This document shows, piece by piece, positions 16,014-24,144 of a stretch of 36,265 nt of DNA. Made by a program: the position numbers and the translations under genes. The notes under the pieces were generated by a model, which saw nothing but the letters and a program-made list of their open reading frames with translations, did no database searches and had not been told where the DNA came from. The first letter of the stretch is position 1, and each line of letters opens with the position of its first letter. The stretch is from Clostridium thermobutyricum DSM 4928 (GTDB taxonomy: Bacteria; Bacillota; Clostridia; Clostridiales; Clostridiaceae), in NCBI RefSeq assembly GCF_002050515.1, contig NZ_LTAY01000036.1, positions 1 through 36,265 of the forward strand, in the 5' to 3' direction.

Positions 16014-18226
16014 ATTTAGATAGAATTGTTAATGATATAATTTTAGAAGCTTTTTTAAAAGGAAAGGAAAATAAATATGAATATATTACTCCTGAAATGC
16101 TTCTTTTAGTTATATTAGAAACTGAAAAAATAAAAGAGTTTTTAATAGAAAAAGAAATAAATATAGAAGAAATGATAAATGAAATTTATGAGGAAATTAA
16201 AGAAAATGCAACTTTTGTTCAGTCAGAAGAAGAAAGTCCAAAGGAAAGTTATCAATTTAATATGTTAATTTCTTATGCTGCATCTATGGCATTAGGAAGT
16301 GGACGTGATAGTATAGGGCTTGAGCATATTATAAGTGCATTTTATAATCTTCAAGAATCATTTGCTAAGTATATTTTAGAGAAAAATGAAATTAAAAAGA
16401 GAGATATTCTTATGTTTCTTATAGAAAATAATAAAGAAGATATAGAATTTATAGAAAATGAAGAAGAGGAAGAAGAAGGTTACCAAACTAAGAAGTCTAA
16501 AAAGAGAAATATAGATAAATTTTCTATAGAACTTACGAGTAAAGCAAAAGAAGGAAAATTAGATCCTGTTATAGGTAGAGACGAAGAAATTAAAAGAACA
16601 ATACAAATTCTTTTAAGAAGAAATAAAAATAATCCAATACATATAGGAGAAGCAGGTGTTGGGAAAACATCTATAGTTAGAGGTCTAGCTAATTTAATAG
16701 TAAAAGGGGATGTTCCAGAAAAATTATTAAACTCAAAGATATTTTCTCTTGACATAGGAGGTATGATAGCAGGTGCTAAATATAGAGGAGATTTTGAAGA
16801 GAGAATAAAAAGTGTTTTAAAAGATATAGAAAAATATGAAAATCCAATAGTTTATATAGATGAAATTCATACTATTGTAGGAGCAGGTGCATTAGGAAAT
16901 AATTCTTTAGATGCGTCTAATATATTTAAACCTTATCTTCAAGAGGGAAATATAAGATTTATAGGGTCTACTACTTTTGATGAGTATAAAAAATATTTTG
17001 ATAAAGATAAAGCACTTCAAAGAAGATTCCAAACAATTGAAATAAAAGAACCTTCAGAAGAAGAAACTTTTAACATATTAAAGGGATTAAAAGAAAAATT
17101 TGAAGCTTATCATAATGTAAAGTATACAGATGAAGCTTTAAGAGAAGCTATAACTCTTACAAATAAATTTATAAATGATAGATTTCTTCCTGATAAAGCA
17201 ATAGATATTATTGATGAGGCTGGAGCTTTATCACAAATGAAGGAAGAGATAGGAACTATAACTAAAAGAGAAATAGAAGATACAGTTTCTAAAATAGTGC
17301 AAATTCCTAAAGAAGTAGTAGAAAAAGATGAGCTTACAAGAGTTAGAGGTTTAAAAGATGCTCTAAAAAATAAGATTTATGGTCAAGATGAAGCTATAGA
17401 AAATTTAGTTAAATCTATAAATATGTCTAAAGCAGGGCTTAAAGATCATAATAAACCAGTTGCATCACTTTTATTTGTTGGGCAAACAGGAGTGGGTAAA
17501 ACAGAAATAGCTAAAGTTTTAAGTGAAGAAATGAATTTAAAACTTTTAAGATTTGATATGAGTGAGTATGGAGAAAAACATTCAGCAGCTAAACTTATAG
17601 GAACACCACCAGGATATGTTGGATATGAAGAAGGTGGATTATTAACAGATGCAATCTTTAAAAATCCTAATTCTGTTCTTTTATTAGATGAAATAGAAAA
17701 AGCACATAGTGATGTATTTGATACACTTCTTCAGGTTATGGATTATGCAAGTCTTACAGATAATAAAGGAAAGCGTGTAAGCTTTAGAAATGTAATTATA
17801 ATAATGACATCAAATGCAGGTGCAAGAGATATCGGAAAACCTTTAGTAGGATTTTTAGAGCGTGAAATTAAAAGTGAAAGTGTATTTGAAGAAGTTAAAC
17901 GAGTATTTTCTCCTGAATTTAGAAATAGATTAGATGAAATAATAAAATTTAATAGTATAAATGAAGAAGTAGGAAAACTTATTTGTATAAAAGAATTAAA
18001 TAAACTAGAAGAAAAAGTAAAGAATAAAAATATTAATCTAATAATGTGTAAAGATAGTCTTATTGAAGGAATATTAGAAAAAGCTAAAATAAAAGAATTT
18101 GGTGGAAGAGATATAGTAAAAGTTATAGATAGAGAAATAAAACCAAAATTAGCTGAAAAAATACTTTTCTCAAAAGAAAATAAAAATATAAGTTTATATT
18201 ATAAAGATGATTTTATAATAGAATAA
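16010..18226 (+). CDS. clpA: ATP-dependent Clp protease ATPase subunit ClpA
   Basis: Hexameric AAA+ unfoldase that feeds proteins to ClpP. The 738-aa protein has an N-terminal repeat domain (about 1-145, the ClpS dock), an acidic linker, AAA-1 with Walker A GEAGVGKT (213-220) and Walker B IVYIDEIH, and AAA-2 with Walker A GQTGVGKT (491-498) and Walker B VLLLDEIEKAH. The ClpP-docking tripeptide is VGF (613-615), placed as in ClpA (IGL). There is no coiled-coil middle domain between the AAA modules, so it is ClpA rather than ClpC or ClpB. Its upstream partner clpS supports this. clpP is not in the window. Confidence 0.95.
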   Translation: MNLDRIVNDIILEAFLKGKENKYEYITPEMLLLVILETEKIKEFLIEKEINIEEMINEIYEEIKENATFVQSEEESPKESYQFNMLISYAASMALGSGRDSIGLEHIISAFYNLQESFAKYILEKNEIKKRDILMFLIENNKEDIEFIENEEEEEEGYQTKKSKKRNIDKFSIELTSKAKEGKLDPVIGRDEEIKRTIQILLRRNKNNPIHIGEAGVGKTSIVRGLANLIVKGDVPEKLLNSKIFSLDIGGMIAGAKYRGDFEERIKSVLKDIEKYENPIVYIDEIHTIVGAGALGNNSLDASNIFKPYLQEGNIRFIGSTTFDEYKKYFDKDKALQRRFQTIEIKEPSEEETFNILKGLKEKFEAYHNVKYTDEALREAITLTNKFINDRFLPDKAIDIIDEAGALSQMKEEIGTITKREIEDTVSKIVQIPKEVVEKDELTRVRGLKDALKNKIYGQDEAIENLVKSINMSKAGLKDHNKPVASLLFVGQTGVGKTEIAKVLSEEMNLKLLRFDMSEYGEKHSAAKLIGTPPGYVGYEEGGLLTDAIFKNPNSVLLLDEIEKAHSDVFDTLLQVMDYASLTDNKGKRVSFRNVIIIMTSNAGARDIGKPLVGFLEREIKSESVFEEVKRVFSPEFRNRLDEIIKFNSINEEVGKLICIKELNKLEEKVKNKNINLIMCKDSLIEGILEKAKIKEFGGRDIVKVIDREIKPKLAEKILFSKENKNISLYYKDDFIIE

Positions 18227-18266
18227 AAAAATAAACTCTTAGAAAATTTCTAAGAGTTTATTTTTT
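18225..18266. terminator. Bidirectional terminator, clpA / Cys-rich gene
   Basis: A long A-T stem with AAACTCTTAGA (about 18225-18243) pairing with 18249-18266, 5-nt loop, with A run on one side and T run on the other, so it can serve both convergent genes. Confidence 0.88.
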
Positions 18267-18504
18267 AGTAGTTTTCACCGCATGAAGCGATATTTTCTTT
18301 TTTGTCTGAGCTACATGGTGTAACTGCATATGTAATACCACAATGAGGACAATCTTGAACTAATTGTGTCATTTTAAATTCTTTTCCACATGTACATTCT
18401 ATTGTATGTTCAACCTTTGTTGGCATAGCCTCAAAGCCTTTACTTCTTACTAAATCACATATTTTTTTTCCATCACCATTTGTGCTTCCGCATCCACAAG
18501 CCAT
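18265..18504 (-). CDS. Small Cys-rich zinc-ribbon-like protein
   Basis: A 79-aa protein with nine cysteines: CGCG at the N-terminus, a lone Cys in KKICDLV, CTCGKEF and CPHCGITYAVTPC in the middle, and SCGENY at the end. The CxC plus CxxC pair looks like a zinc ribbon. No enzyme motif is visible and I do not know a function. The ATG follows GGAGG at a good spacing on the minus strand. A perfect 9-bp inverted repeat lies in its leader. Metal or redox sensing, or a small RNA- or protein-binding role, are guesses only. Confidence 0.75.
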   Translation of the reverse strand: MACGCGSTNGDGKKICDLVRSKGFEAMPTKVEHTIECTCGKEFKMTQLVQDCPHCGITYAVTPCSSDKKENIASCGENY

Positions 18505-18523
18505 AAAATTACCTCCAATATAA

Positions 18524-18546
18524 AGTTATATATTTATTATATAACT
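18524..18546 (-). promoter_or_regulatory. Inverted repeat upstream of the Cys-rich gene
   Basis: AGTTATATA (18524-18532) and TATATAACT (18538-18546), perfect 9-bp arms with a 5-nt centre, 20-42 nt before the start codon. On the minus strand a TATAAT (18541-18536) lies inside, so it may be an operator over the -10 box; no good -35 is seen. Confidence 0.4.
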
Positions 18547-18609
18547 TGTATTCATTTTTTATTTTTTTCTTAATTATAATATAATTTTTATCTTAAAACT
18601 GTAACAGAT

Positions 18610-18661
18610 GATACAGAAAATGTATCGATACCTTTGATTTTTAAATTTATTATGTTAATAT
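18610..18661 (+). promoter_or_regulatory. pdxY-like promoter with three GATAC half-sites
   Basis: GATAC (18610-18614), its inverse GTATC (18622-18626) and GATAC again (18627-18631). The first two lie in a 6-bp inverted repeat GATACA-N5-TGTATC and the last two form the perfect palindrome GTATCGATAC. A -35 TTGATT (18634-18639) and extended -10 TGT-TAATAT (18653-18661, 16-bp spacer) come directly after, so a protein bound here would touch RNA polymerase. Confidence 0.5.
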
Positions 18662-18699
18662 TCTATGTATCAATTAAAAAATTAAATATTGGGGGAAAT

Positions 18700-19515
18700 A
18701 TGAATAAAAATATAGTACTTATAAATGATATATCAGGGGTTGGGAAATGTTCACTTATGGCATCTGTTCCCATATTCTCATATTTTGAAATTCAACCACA
18801 TCCAATAGTTACAGCTATTCTTTCAAATCAAACAGAATTTGAAAATTTTTCTTTTTTCGATTTTACACCACATATAAAAGAATATATAGATATTTGGGAA
18901 ATGGAAAATAGAAAATTTAATTGTATTTATAGTGGATTTTTAGGTTCATTAAATCAAATAAATATAGTAAAAGATTTTGTAAAAAAACATGAAGAAGCTA
19001 TTATAGTAATAGATCCTGTTATGGGGGATAATGGGAAAATATATTCTACATATACAAATGAAATGTGTAAGGAAATAAAAGAATTAATAAAACATGCTAA
19101 TATAATAACTCCAAATTTAACAGAAGCTAAAATTTTAACTAATAGACCTTTAGATTTAGAGATAAATTATGAGGAAGGAATAAAGATTTTAAAGGAACTT
19201 TCTGATATGGGACCTGATATAGTAGTTCTTACAGGAGTTAAAGAAAAGGGAATTATAAAAAATTTATGTTATAAAAAATCAAGTAATGAGTACTTTCAAG
19301 CTAGTGGAAAATACTATAACTATTCATTTAGTGGCACAGGAGATATATTTACATCTATTTTTATAAGTTTAATATTAAATGGAATAGAAATTGGTGAAGC
19401 ATTAAAAAAGGCCACAGATGCTGTTATAAAAGGAATAGAAGAAAGTATAAAAGAAGAGTTTGATACTAGAGAAGGTATAAAATTTGAAAAAGTTTTAAAA
19501 AGTATAAATATATAA
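18700..19515 (+). CDS. Pyridoxamine/pyridoxal kinase (PdxY/PdxK type)
   Basis: Ribokinase-fold enzyme that phosphorylates vitamin B6 vitamers in salvage. The N-terminus VLINDISGVGKCSLMASVPI, then AILSNQTEFENF and YSGFLGS, follow the Firmicute pyridoxamine-kinase pattern; DPVMGDNGKIY and TPNLTEA line the nucleotide site, and SGTGDIFTS holds the catalytic Asp215. I chose ATG 18700 right after GGGGGAA; an upstream in-frame ATG at 18634 would add a 22-residue tail unlike the family. Length is then 271 aa. ThiD (HMP kinase) is a close relative, but the N-terminal pattern fits the B6 kinase better. The promoter has a repeated GATAC operator candidate. Confidence 0.86.
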   Translation: MNKNIVLINDISGVGKCSLMASVPIFSYFEIQPHPIVTAILSNQTEFENFSFFDFTPHIKEYIDIWEMENRKFNCIYSGFLGSLNQINIVKDFVKKHEEAIIVIDPVMGDNGKIYSTYTNEMCKEIKELIKHANIITPNLTEAKILTNRPLDLEINYEEGIKILKELSDMGPDIVVLTGVKEKGIIKNLCYKKSSNEYFQASGKYYNYSFSGTGDIFTSIFISLILNGIEIGEALKKATDAVIKGIEESIKEEFDTREGIKFEKVLKSINI

Positions 19516-19607
19516 TATTAGTAGAAATTTTAGAAAGATTTACAACGAATAAAAGCTTGTCACATGTACAAACTAATAGTAACCAATCTGAAAGGAGTGA
19601 TTAAGTT

Positions 19608-19730
19608 ATGTCAAAGAAAATAGCTTATAGTGGAACTGAAAAACAAAAAGCAAAAATAGATAGTAATAAAAAGCACTATGATAATCAAAATACATACTTA
19701 AAACAACATACTAATATTAGAAAAGGTTAA
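19608..19730 (+). CDS. Small basic protein, 40 aa
   Basis: A short gene with one of the strongest SDs in the window (AAAGGAGTGATT, 19590-19601) at 6-7 nt before ATG 19608. The product starts MSKKIAYSGTEKQKAKIDSN and ends QHTNIRKG. It is Lys- and Asn-rich, has no Cys or hydrophobic stretch, and looks disordered. An imperfect hairpin with a T run follows, so it is a transcription unit of its own between the B6 kinase and the membrane-anchored protein. I do not recognise a family. The strong SD and terminator argue that it is a real small protein and not chance. Confidence 0.68.
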   Translation: MSKKIAYSGTEKQKAKIDSNKKHYDNQNTYLKQHTNIRKG

Positions 19731-19737
19731 GCTTTAT

Positions 19738-19778
19738 AAAGGGTCTTATATCTATTTTAGATTTAAGGCCTTTTTATT
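19738..19778 (+). terminator. Terminator after the 40-aa gene
   Basis: Imperfect stem (AAAGGGTCTTATATCT with AGATTTAAGGCCTTT), 5-nt loop, then TTTTTATTTT. Confidence 0.65.
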
Positions 19779-19846
19779 TTATATATTACAATTATTAAAG
19801 CATATAAATACTGAAATCTTAATATAAATTGATTGAGGTGATTTAT

Positions 19847-20371
19847 GTGTTAGAAGATTATAAAGTTTATTTAACTAAAAAAAATATAATTCTTTTAGGA
19901 ATTATATTAATATGTATGATATTAATATTGTATATTTCTCTTAATATGATTTTTCCAACAAAAGAATTAACTTCTTTAGAAAAAGGTAAAGCAAAAAGTG
20001 TTATAGAGAACTTTATAAAAGACTTTAATAAAAAAAAGGAAATGAAAATAGAAAAATATATGGTTAAAGGATGGAAGGCTGAAGATGTTAAAAATTTATT
20101 TATTGGATATGATGATTTAGAAAATTTAACTATAGAGAATATAAAAAATGATACTTATAGCCAATATTGTGAAAAGTATGAAAAAAATAAAAAACTTAAA
20201 GGAGAAGAAGGAAAATATGCTTCATTTACAGTTGATTTAAATCATAATTATAAGGATAAAGGAAAATATAAAGATGAGAGTAAAAAAATAGTATTTTTAA
20301 TGGAAAAAACTAGTGATGGATGGAGAATAATAACTTTAGGAACTCAAGGAGTAATTGATTCATTAATTTAG
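19847..20371 (+). CDS. Membrane-anchored protein, NTF2-like extracellular domain possible
   Basis: A 174-aa protein with a short cytoplasmic N-terminus, one transmembrane helix (about residues 14-37, NIILLGIILICMILILYISL) and a charged outside domain. The sequence SVIENFIKDFNKKKEMKIEKYMVKG, and a C-terminal part ending in a Trp-rich strand (SDGWRIITLG), resemble DUF4878/NTF2-like lipoproteins; this is a weak match by eye. I chose GTG 19847 because GAGGTGAT (19834-19841) lies 5 nt before it; an upstream TTG at 19829 has no SD. Function unknown. Confidence 0.65.
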   Translation: MLEDYKVYLTKKNIILLGIILICMILILYISLNMIFPTKELTSLEKGKAKSVIENFIKDFNKKKEMKIEKYMVKGWKAEDVKNLFIGYDDLENLTIENIKNDTYSQYCEKYEKNKKLKGEEGKYASFTVDLNHNYKDKGKYKDESKKIVFLMEKTSDGWRIITLGTQGVIDSLI

Positions 20372-20374
20372 ATA

Positions 20375-20403
20375 GTGAAAAATTTTAGAATTTACGGTAT
20401 AAT
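20375..20403 (+). promoter_or_regulatory. Promoter of the DUF6398-like gene
   Basis: GTGAAA (20375-20380), 17-bp spacer, perfect TATAAT (20398-20403). Confidence 0.68.
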
Positions 20404-20457
20404 ATTTTAATGTGGTTTAATTGAAAAATTAAACGAATAAAACATTAGGAGGATTAC

Positions 20458-21498
20458 ATGGTTAAGGATTTAAACATACCTGTAGAATTAGAATCAAGAG
20501 TAAAAGAAATTACCGATATGTTATTAGAGTTTGGAACAAAAGTTTTAGATGATTCATATAATGAAAAGTTTTTAAAATTAACTGAAGCTTCTGCAAACTG
20601 TGAAGACTTAGCGTTAAATAGAGGAAAAACTGGGACATGGGCTGCTGGTATAGCTCATTCAATATTCTTTATAAATGATACTCTATCAAAAAGAGGAATA
20701 CACATGGATGAACTAGCTGACTTCTTTAGTGTTTCAGAAAGTACAATTGGAACGAAGTCACGTGAAATAAGAAAAGCTCTTTCAATTCAAAAAGATTCAA
20801 AAGAGTGGAAAATTTCAGATAAAAATAGTAATTTCTTAAAGAAAGATAATTCTTCAGAAGAAAAAATAGAAGTTGTTGAAAAATTCAATAAAGCTTTAGA
20901 AAACGAAAATATAGAAGAAGCTGCAAAAGAAATTGAAGAATGCTTAAATATGCTTAAAAATAATTTAGGTGAAGAATATTTTAAAGAGAACAATGGTAAT
21001 ATTGGAGTATCTGCAGAAGGAGATTTCTTCTTATCAGTACAAGCAACTCTTTCAGCTTATGCTTTTGCATTAGGAGATTTTAATAAGAGCTTTAACCTTG
21101 AAAAAGAACTTTTAGAATTTAATGAAGCAGATACTAAAAATGTTAGACATTCTCTTGTTTTTAGAGCATTACTTGTTAAAGAATATGCTTATGTAAAAGA
21201 ATTATTTGAAAGATTTAAAGATGATGATTCAGTATTCTTTAAATATGCAAGAGTTTTATATTTATTAGCACTTGGAGATAGACAAGGTGCTAGAAAATGG
21301 CTTAAAAAAGCTATAAAACATAATTTTAAAGTTATTGAATGTCTTTATGGTGGAGCGAAAGCTTGTGATGGAGAAATACTTTATTATGAAAAAGGAAGTA
21401 TAGAAGAGGCAACTCTTTGTATGGAATTCAGTCTTCCACTTTGGACAAATCAAAAAACAGCTGGATGGATATTAAACGCAGTTAAAAAGATAAAATAA
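20458..21498 (+). CDS. DUF6398-like domain protein with TPR-like C-terminal half
   Basis: A 346-aa soluble protein. Residues 1-110 match the DUF6398 style: ANCEDLALNRGKTGTWAAGIA followed by a helical HTH-like segment (MDELADFFSVSESTIGTKSREI), a cyclin/TFIIB-like fold seen in uncharacterised bacterial proteins. After a charged linker, residues about 180-340 form paired helices typical of tetratricopeptide arrays, with ADTKNVRHSLVFRALL and ARVLYLLALGDRQGARKWL. ATG 20458 lies after AGGAGG. It has its own promoter and terminator. The HTH-like helix suggests nucleic-acid or ribosome contact, but no function is known to me. Confidence 0.7.
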   Translation: MVKDLNIPVELESRVKEITDMLLEFGTKVLDDSYNEKFLKLTEASANCEDLALNRGKTGTWAAGIAHSIFFINDTLSKRGIHMDELADFFSVSESTIGTKSREIRKALSIQKDSKEWKISDKNSNFLKKDNSSEEKIEVVEKFNKALENENIEEAAKEIEECLNMLKNNLGEEYFKENNGNIGVSAEGDFFLSVQATLSAYAFALGDFNKSFNLEKELLEFNEADTKNVRHSLVFRALLVKEYAYVKELFERFKDDDSVFFKYARVLYLLALGDRQGARKWLKKAIKHNFKVIECLYGGAKACDGEILYYEKGSIEEATLCMEFSLPLWTNQKTAGWILNAVKKIK

Positions 21499-21501
21499 TA
21501 T

Positions 21502-21537
21502 AAAAAAAAGCTTTGATTTTTAATCAAAGCTTTTTTT
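21502..21537. terminator. Bidirectional terminator
   Basis: AAAAAAAGCTTTGATT... pairs with ...AATCAAAGCTTTTTTT (21502-21518 with 21522-21537), 3-nt loop, A and T runs on the two sides. Serves two convergent genes. Confidence 0.92.
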
Positions 21538-21540
21538 ATT

Positions 21541-22494
21541 TTAGTTATGATATATTAAATTTGGTATATCAATTCTATTTGTTTGCATTCCACTATTAAT
21601 TAAGAAATCTTGAGTTTTTTCTAAAGCAGTTATATCAGATTGTGTTATAGTAGGATTAAAGTTATACCAAGAATACATTTTTTCTGTTTGAGCTTTAGTA
21701 AGACCTACAACTTTAGAAGTTTGTTCAAGAGCTTTATCAGTATTTTGATTTATATAATCAACAGCTTGTTTTTGAACTTTTAAAAAGTCATTTACTAAAT
21801 CAGGATGTGCTTTAGCAAAGTTTTCATTAACAGCAGTAACAATAAGACCACTTATAAGTCCTTTACCATCACAAATTACATGAGCACCACTTTCTTCAGC
21901 TTTTAAAGCAGCAGGACCAGCTAAAAGAGCAGCCTTAATGCTTCCATTATCTAAAGCAGCCATAGCTTCAGGAATTCCCATGTTAATATAATCAACATCT
22001 TTTAAATTCATATCATTTTTCTTAAGAGCAGCTACAAGAAGTTGATTTAAAATAGTTCCTTTAGGACCACCAATCTTAAGTCCTTTTAAATCCTTAACAG
22101 ATTTTATAGATTTATCTTTAGTTACTATAACAAATCCTTGAGGAGCTCTACTATAAACACTAAGTATTTTTAAATTTACTCCATTAGAAGCTGCTAAAAT
22201 TGCAGAAGTTCCACCAACAGCATTAAGGAAATCAAGATTTCCAGAAGCTAGTGCAGCTGTTTGTTCTGAACCAGAAGTTATATCATAGTATTTAACATTG
22301 ATTCCTTTTTTAGCATATTCTTTAGTGAACATTTGCTCATTTTTTTCAACAATTGAAGGAACATTAAGAGGAGCAGTAACATAAGTTAGGGAAACCTCTT
22401 TAACTTGCTCTTTTTTATTATGGCTATATATACAGAAGCCAGCTATTATTATAATTATTAATATAATAATACCTATTATTTTTCCTTTTTTCAT
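21541..22494 (-). CDS. ABC transporter substrate-binding protein, SsuA/NrtA type
   Basis: Extracytoplasmic binding protein of the sulfonate/taurine/nitrate importer class (317 aa). It has an N-terminal membrane segment, then YVTAPLNVPSIVEKNEQMF, SGSEQTAALASGNLDFL, VKDLKGLKIGGPKGT and MGIPEAMAALDNGSIKAAL, all typical of SsuA/TauA-like proteins. The segment reads IIIAGFCIYS, where the residue before Cys is Phe; that is not a standard lipobox, so it may be anchored by an uncleaved helix. I chose ATG 22494 behind AAAGGAG, which overlaps the end of the ATPase gene. Last gene of a permease-ATPase-binding protein operon. The substrate cannot be told from sequence. Confidence 0.85.
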   Translation of the reverse strand: MKKGKIIGIIILIIIIIAGFCIYSHNKKEQVKEVSLTYVTAPLNVPSIVEKNEQMFTKEYAKKGINVKYYDITSGSEQTAALASGNLDFLNAVGGTSAILAASNGVNLKILSVYSRAPQGFVIVTKDKSIKSVKDLKGLKIGGPKGTILNQLLVAALKKNDMNLKDVDYINMGIPEAMAALDNGSIKAALLAGPAALKAEESGAHVICDGKGLISGLIVTAVNENFAKAHPDLVNDFLKVQKQAVDYINQNTDKALEQTSKVVGLTKAQTEKMYSWYNFNPTITQSDITALEKTQDFLINSGMQTNRIDIPNLIYHN

Positions 22495-22496
22495 TT

Positions 22497-23213
22497 TTAA
22501 GTCTCCTTTAAACAATTTAAAATTTTTATTTTTAATTCTACAAAATATTCAGATGATAAATTCCTATTAAAATCTTTTTCTATTGAAAAACTTTCAATAG
22601 AATTATCATTTTTCATAATTATTATTTTAGTAGCAATAGATAAAGCTTCTTCTATGTTATGAGTTACAAAAATTATTCCAATATTAGTTTTTTTAAAGAT
22701 ATTTATTACTTCTTTTTGTAAATCAATTCTAGTGAAATAATCAAGTGCTGCAAAAGGCTCGTCCATAATTAGAATATTTGGATTAAAAGCTAAAGCTCTT
22801 CCAATTGAAACTCTGTGAGCCATACCTCCAGATAATTCATAAGGCATAGAATTTTCAATATTATCTAATTTTAAAAGAGTTAATATGTTTTTTATATCTT
22901 TATCTTCTTTTGAATGGATTAAAATGTTTTCTTTTACAGAAAGCCAAGGCATAAGTCTACTTTCTTGAAACACCATTCCTACTTTAGGTTTAAAATTTTC
23001 ATTAGATATGTATTTAATTGAACCAGAATCAAAAGGTTCTAAGTCAGAGATACATCTAATTAAAGTGGTTTTCCCACATCCACTTTTTCCTAAAATAACA
23101 GTTATATTAGATAAGTCTATTTCAATATTCAAATTTTTTAAAACATTTATATTTTTATTTTTAGAATTAAATGACTTATTCAAATTTTCTATTTTAATTT
23201 TATTTGAACTCAT
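22497..23213 (-). CDS. ABC transporter ATP-binding protein, SsuB/TauB type
   Basis: ATPase of the importer (238 aa). Walker A GKSGCGKTT is at residues 42-50, the Q-loop is VFQESRLMPWLSV, the signature is LSGGMAHRVSIGRAL, Walker B is ILIMDEPFAALD and the H-loop is FVTHNIEEAL. MPWLSVKEN after the Q-loop is typical of the nitrate/sulfonate group. ATG 23213 lies 8 nt after GGAGG and overlaps the last 14 nt of the permease gene; its own stop is 2 nt before the binding-protein start. This tight packing supports coupled translation of the three genes. Confidence 0.92.
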   Translation of the reverse strand: MSSNKIKIENLNKSFNSKNKNINVLKNLNIEIDLSNITVILGKSGCGKTTLIRCISDLEPFDSGSIKYISNENFKPKVGMVFQESRLMPWLSVKENILIHSKEDKDIKNILTLLKLDNIENSMPYELSGGMAHRVSIGRALAFNPNILIMDEPFAALDYFTRIDLQKEVINIFKKTNIGIIFVTHNIEEALSIATKIIIMKNDNSIESFSIEKDFNRNLSSEYFVELKIKILNCLKET

Positions 23214-23961
23214 AAGTATTTCCTCCAAATTTCTTAGTTAATTTTTTAGAAATTATCTTAAATAAAAAATCTGTTATTATTCCAAGCAATCCTATAACAA
23301 TTATTCCAACGATTACTTCAGAGCTTCTAGAAAGGGCTTTGGCATTTAATATTAAATATCCAAGACCAGAAGAAGAAGCAATCATTTCAGCTCCAATTAT
23401 TGCTCTAAAAGAATACCCAAGACCAAGCCTTAATCCAACTAAAATATTTGAAATAGAACTAGGAAATATTATTTTTCGCAATAAATCCTCTTTAGATAAT
23501 TTAAAAGCTAAACCAACTTCAATAAGTTTTTTATCACAGTTTTTAATTCCATCTAAAGTATTTAGGAATATTGGGAAAAATGAAGCTAATATTATTACTA
23601 TTATTTTAGATGTTTCTCCAATACCAAACCAAAGTATAAGCATAGGAATAAGCGCAAGTGGAGGAGTATTTCTCAAAAACTCAAATAGAGTTTTAAAATA
23701 ATCATATAGTTTAGGTTTAATACCAAACAAAACTCCAAGTGGAATGGCTAATAGAGCACTTAAAAAGAATCCTAAAAATACTCTAAAAAGACTTATTAAA
23801 ACATCACTAGCTAAACTACCATTTTTGCATAAATCTAAAAATGATTTAAAAACCATTTTAGGTGAGGGAAGTATGTAACTACTAAAAAGGTTTAATTTAC
23901 AAACAATAAACCATAAAATAATTATTAAAAATATTATGTAGAAACCTTTTATTTTTTTCAA
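23200..23961 (-). CDS. ABC transporter permease, SsuC/TauC type
   Basis: Integral membrane subunit of the importer (253 aa) with about six helices. The EAA-like coupling loop is seen as EVGLAFKLSKEDLLRKIIFP followed by SSISNILVGLRLGLGYSFRAIIGAEM, typical of the SsuC group. It is first in the operon. The start is TTG 23961 after AGAGGAA on the minus strand. No convincing promoter is seen in the 180 bp upstream; TATACT on the minus strand (24035-24030) lacks a good -35. Confidence 0.9.
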   Translation of the reverse strand: MKKIKGFYIIFLIIILWFIVCKLNLFSSYILPSPKMVFKSFLDLCKNGSLASDVLISLFRVFLGFFLSALLAIPLGVLFGIKPKLYDYFKTLFEFLRNTPPLALIPMLILWFGIGETSKIIVIILASFFPIFLNTLDGIKNCDKKLIEVGLAFKLSKEDLLRKIIFPSSISNILVGLRLGLGYSFRAIIGAEMIASSSGLGYLILNAKALSRSSEVIVGIIVIGLLGIITDFLFKIISKKLTKKFGGNTYEFK

Positions 23962-24104
23962 AATAAAATTCCTCTTTTCTATAAAAATATTATGAATTTA
24001 AGTAGTATTTATTAATTATTACTATAAAAAGTATACAATAGTGAAAGTTATAATTAGTTAACAAAGTTGGGTAATTATGTGAATAAACTATAAAATTTTA
24101 TAAT

Positions 24105-24144
24105 AAAAAAGCTCTTACAATTTTATTTGTAAGAGCTTTTTATT
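24105..24144. terminator. Terminator after the DHA2 transporter
   Basis: A 16-bp stem (24105-24120 with 24127-24142) around GCTCTTACAA, 6-nt loop, A and T runs on the two sides. It ends the DHA2 gene (minus strand) and insulates the ABC operon. Confidence 0.9.
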
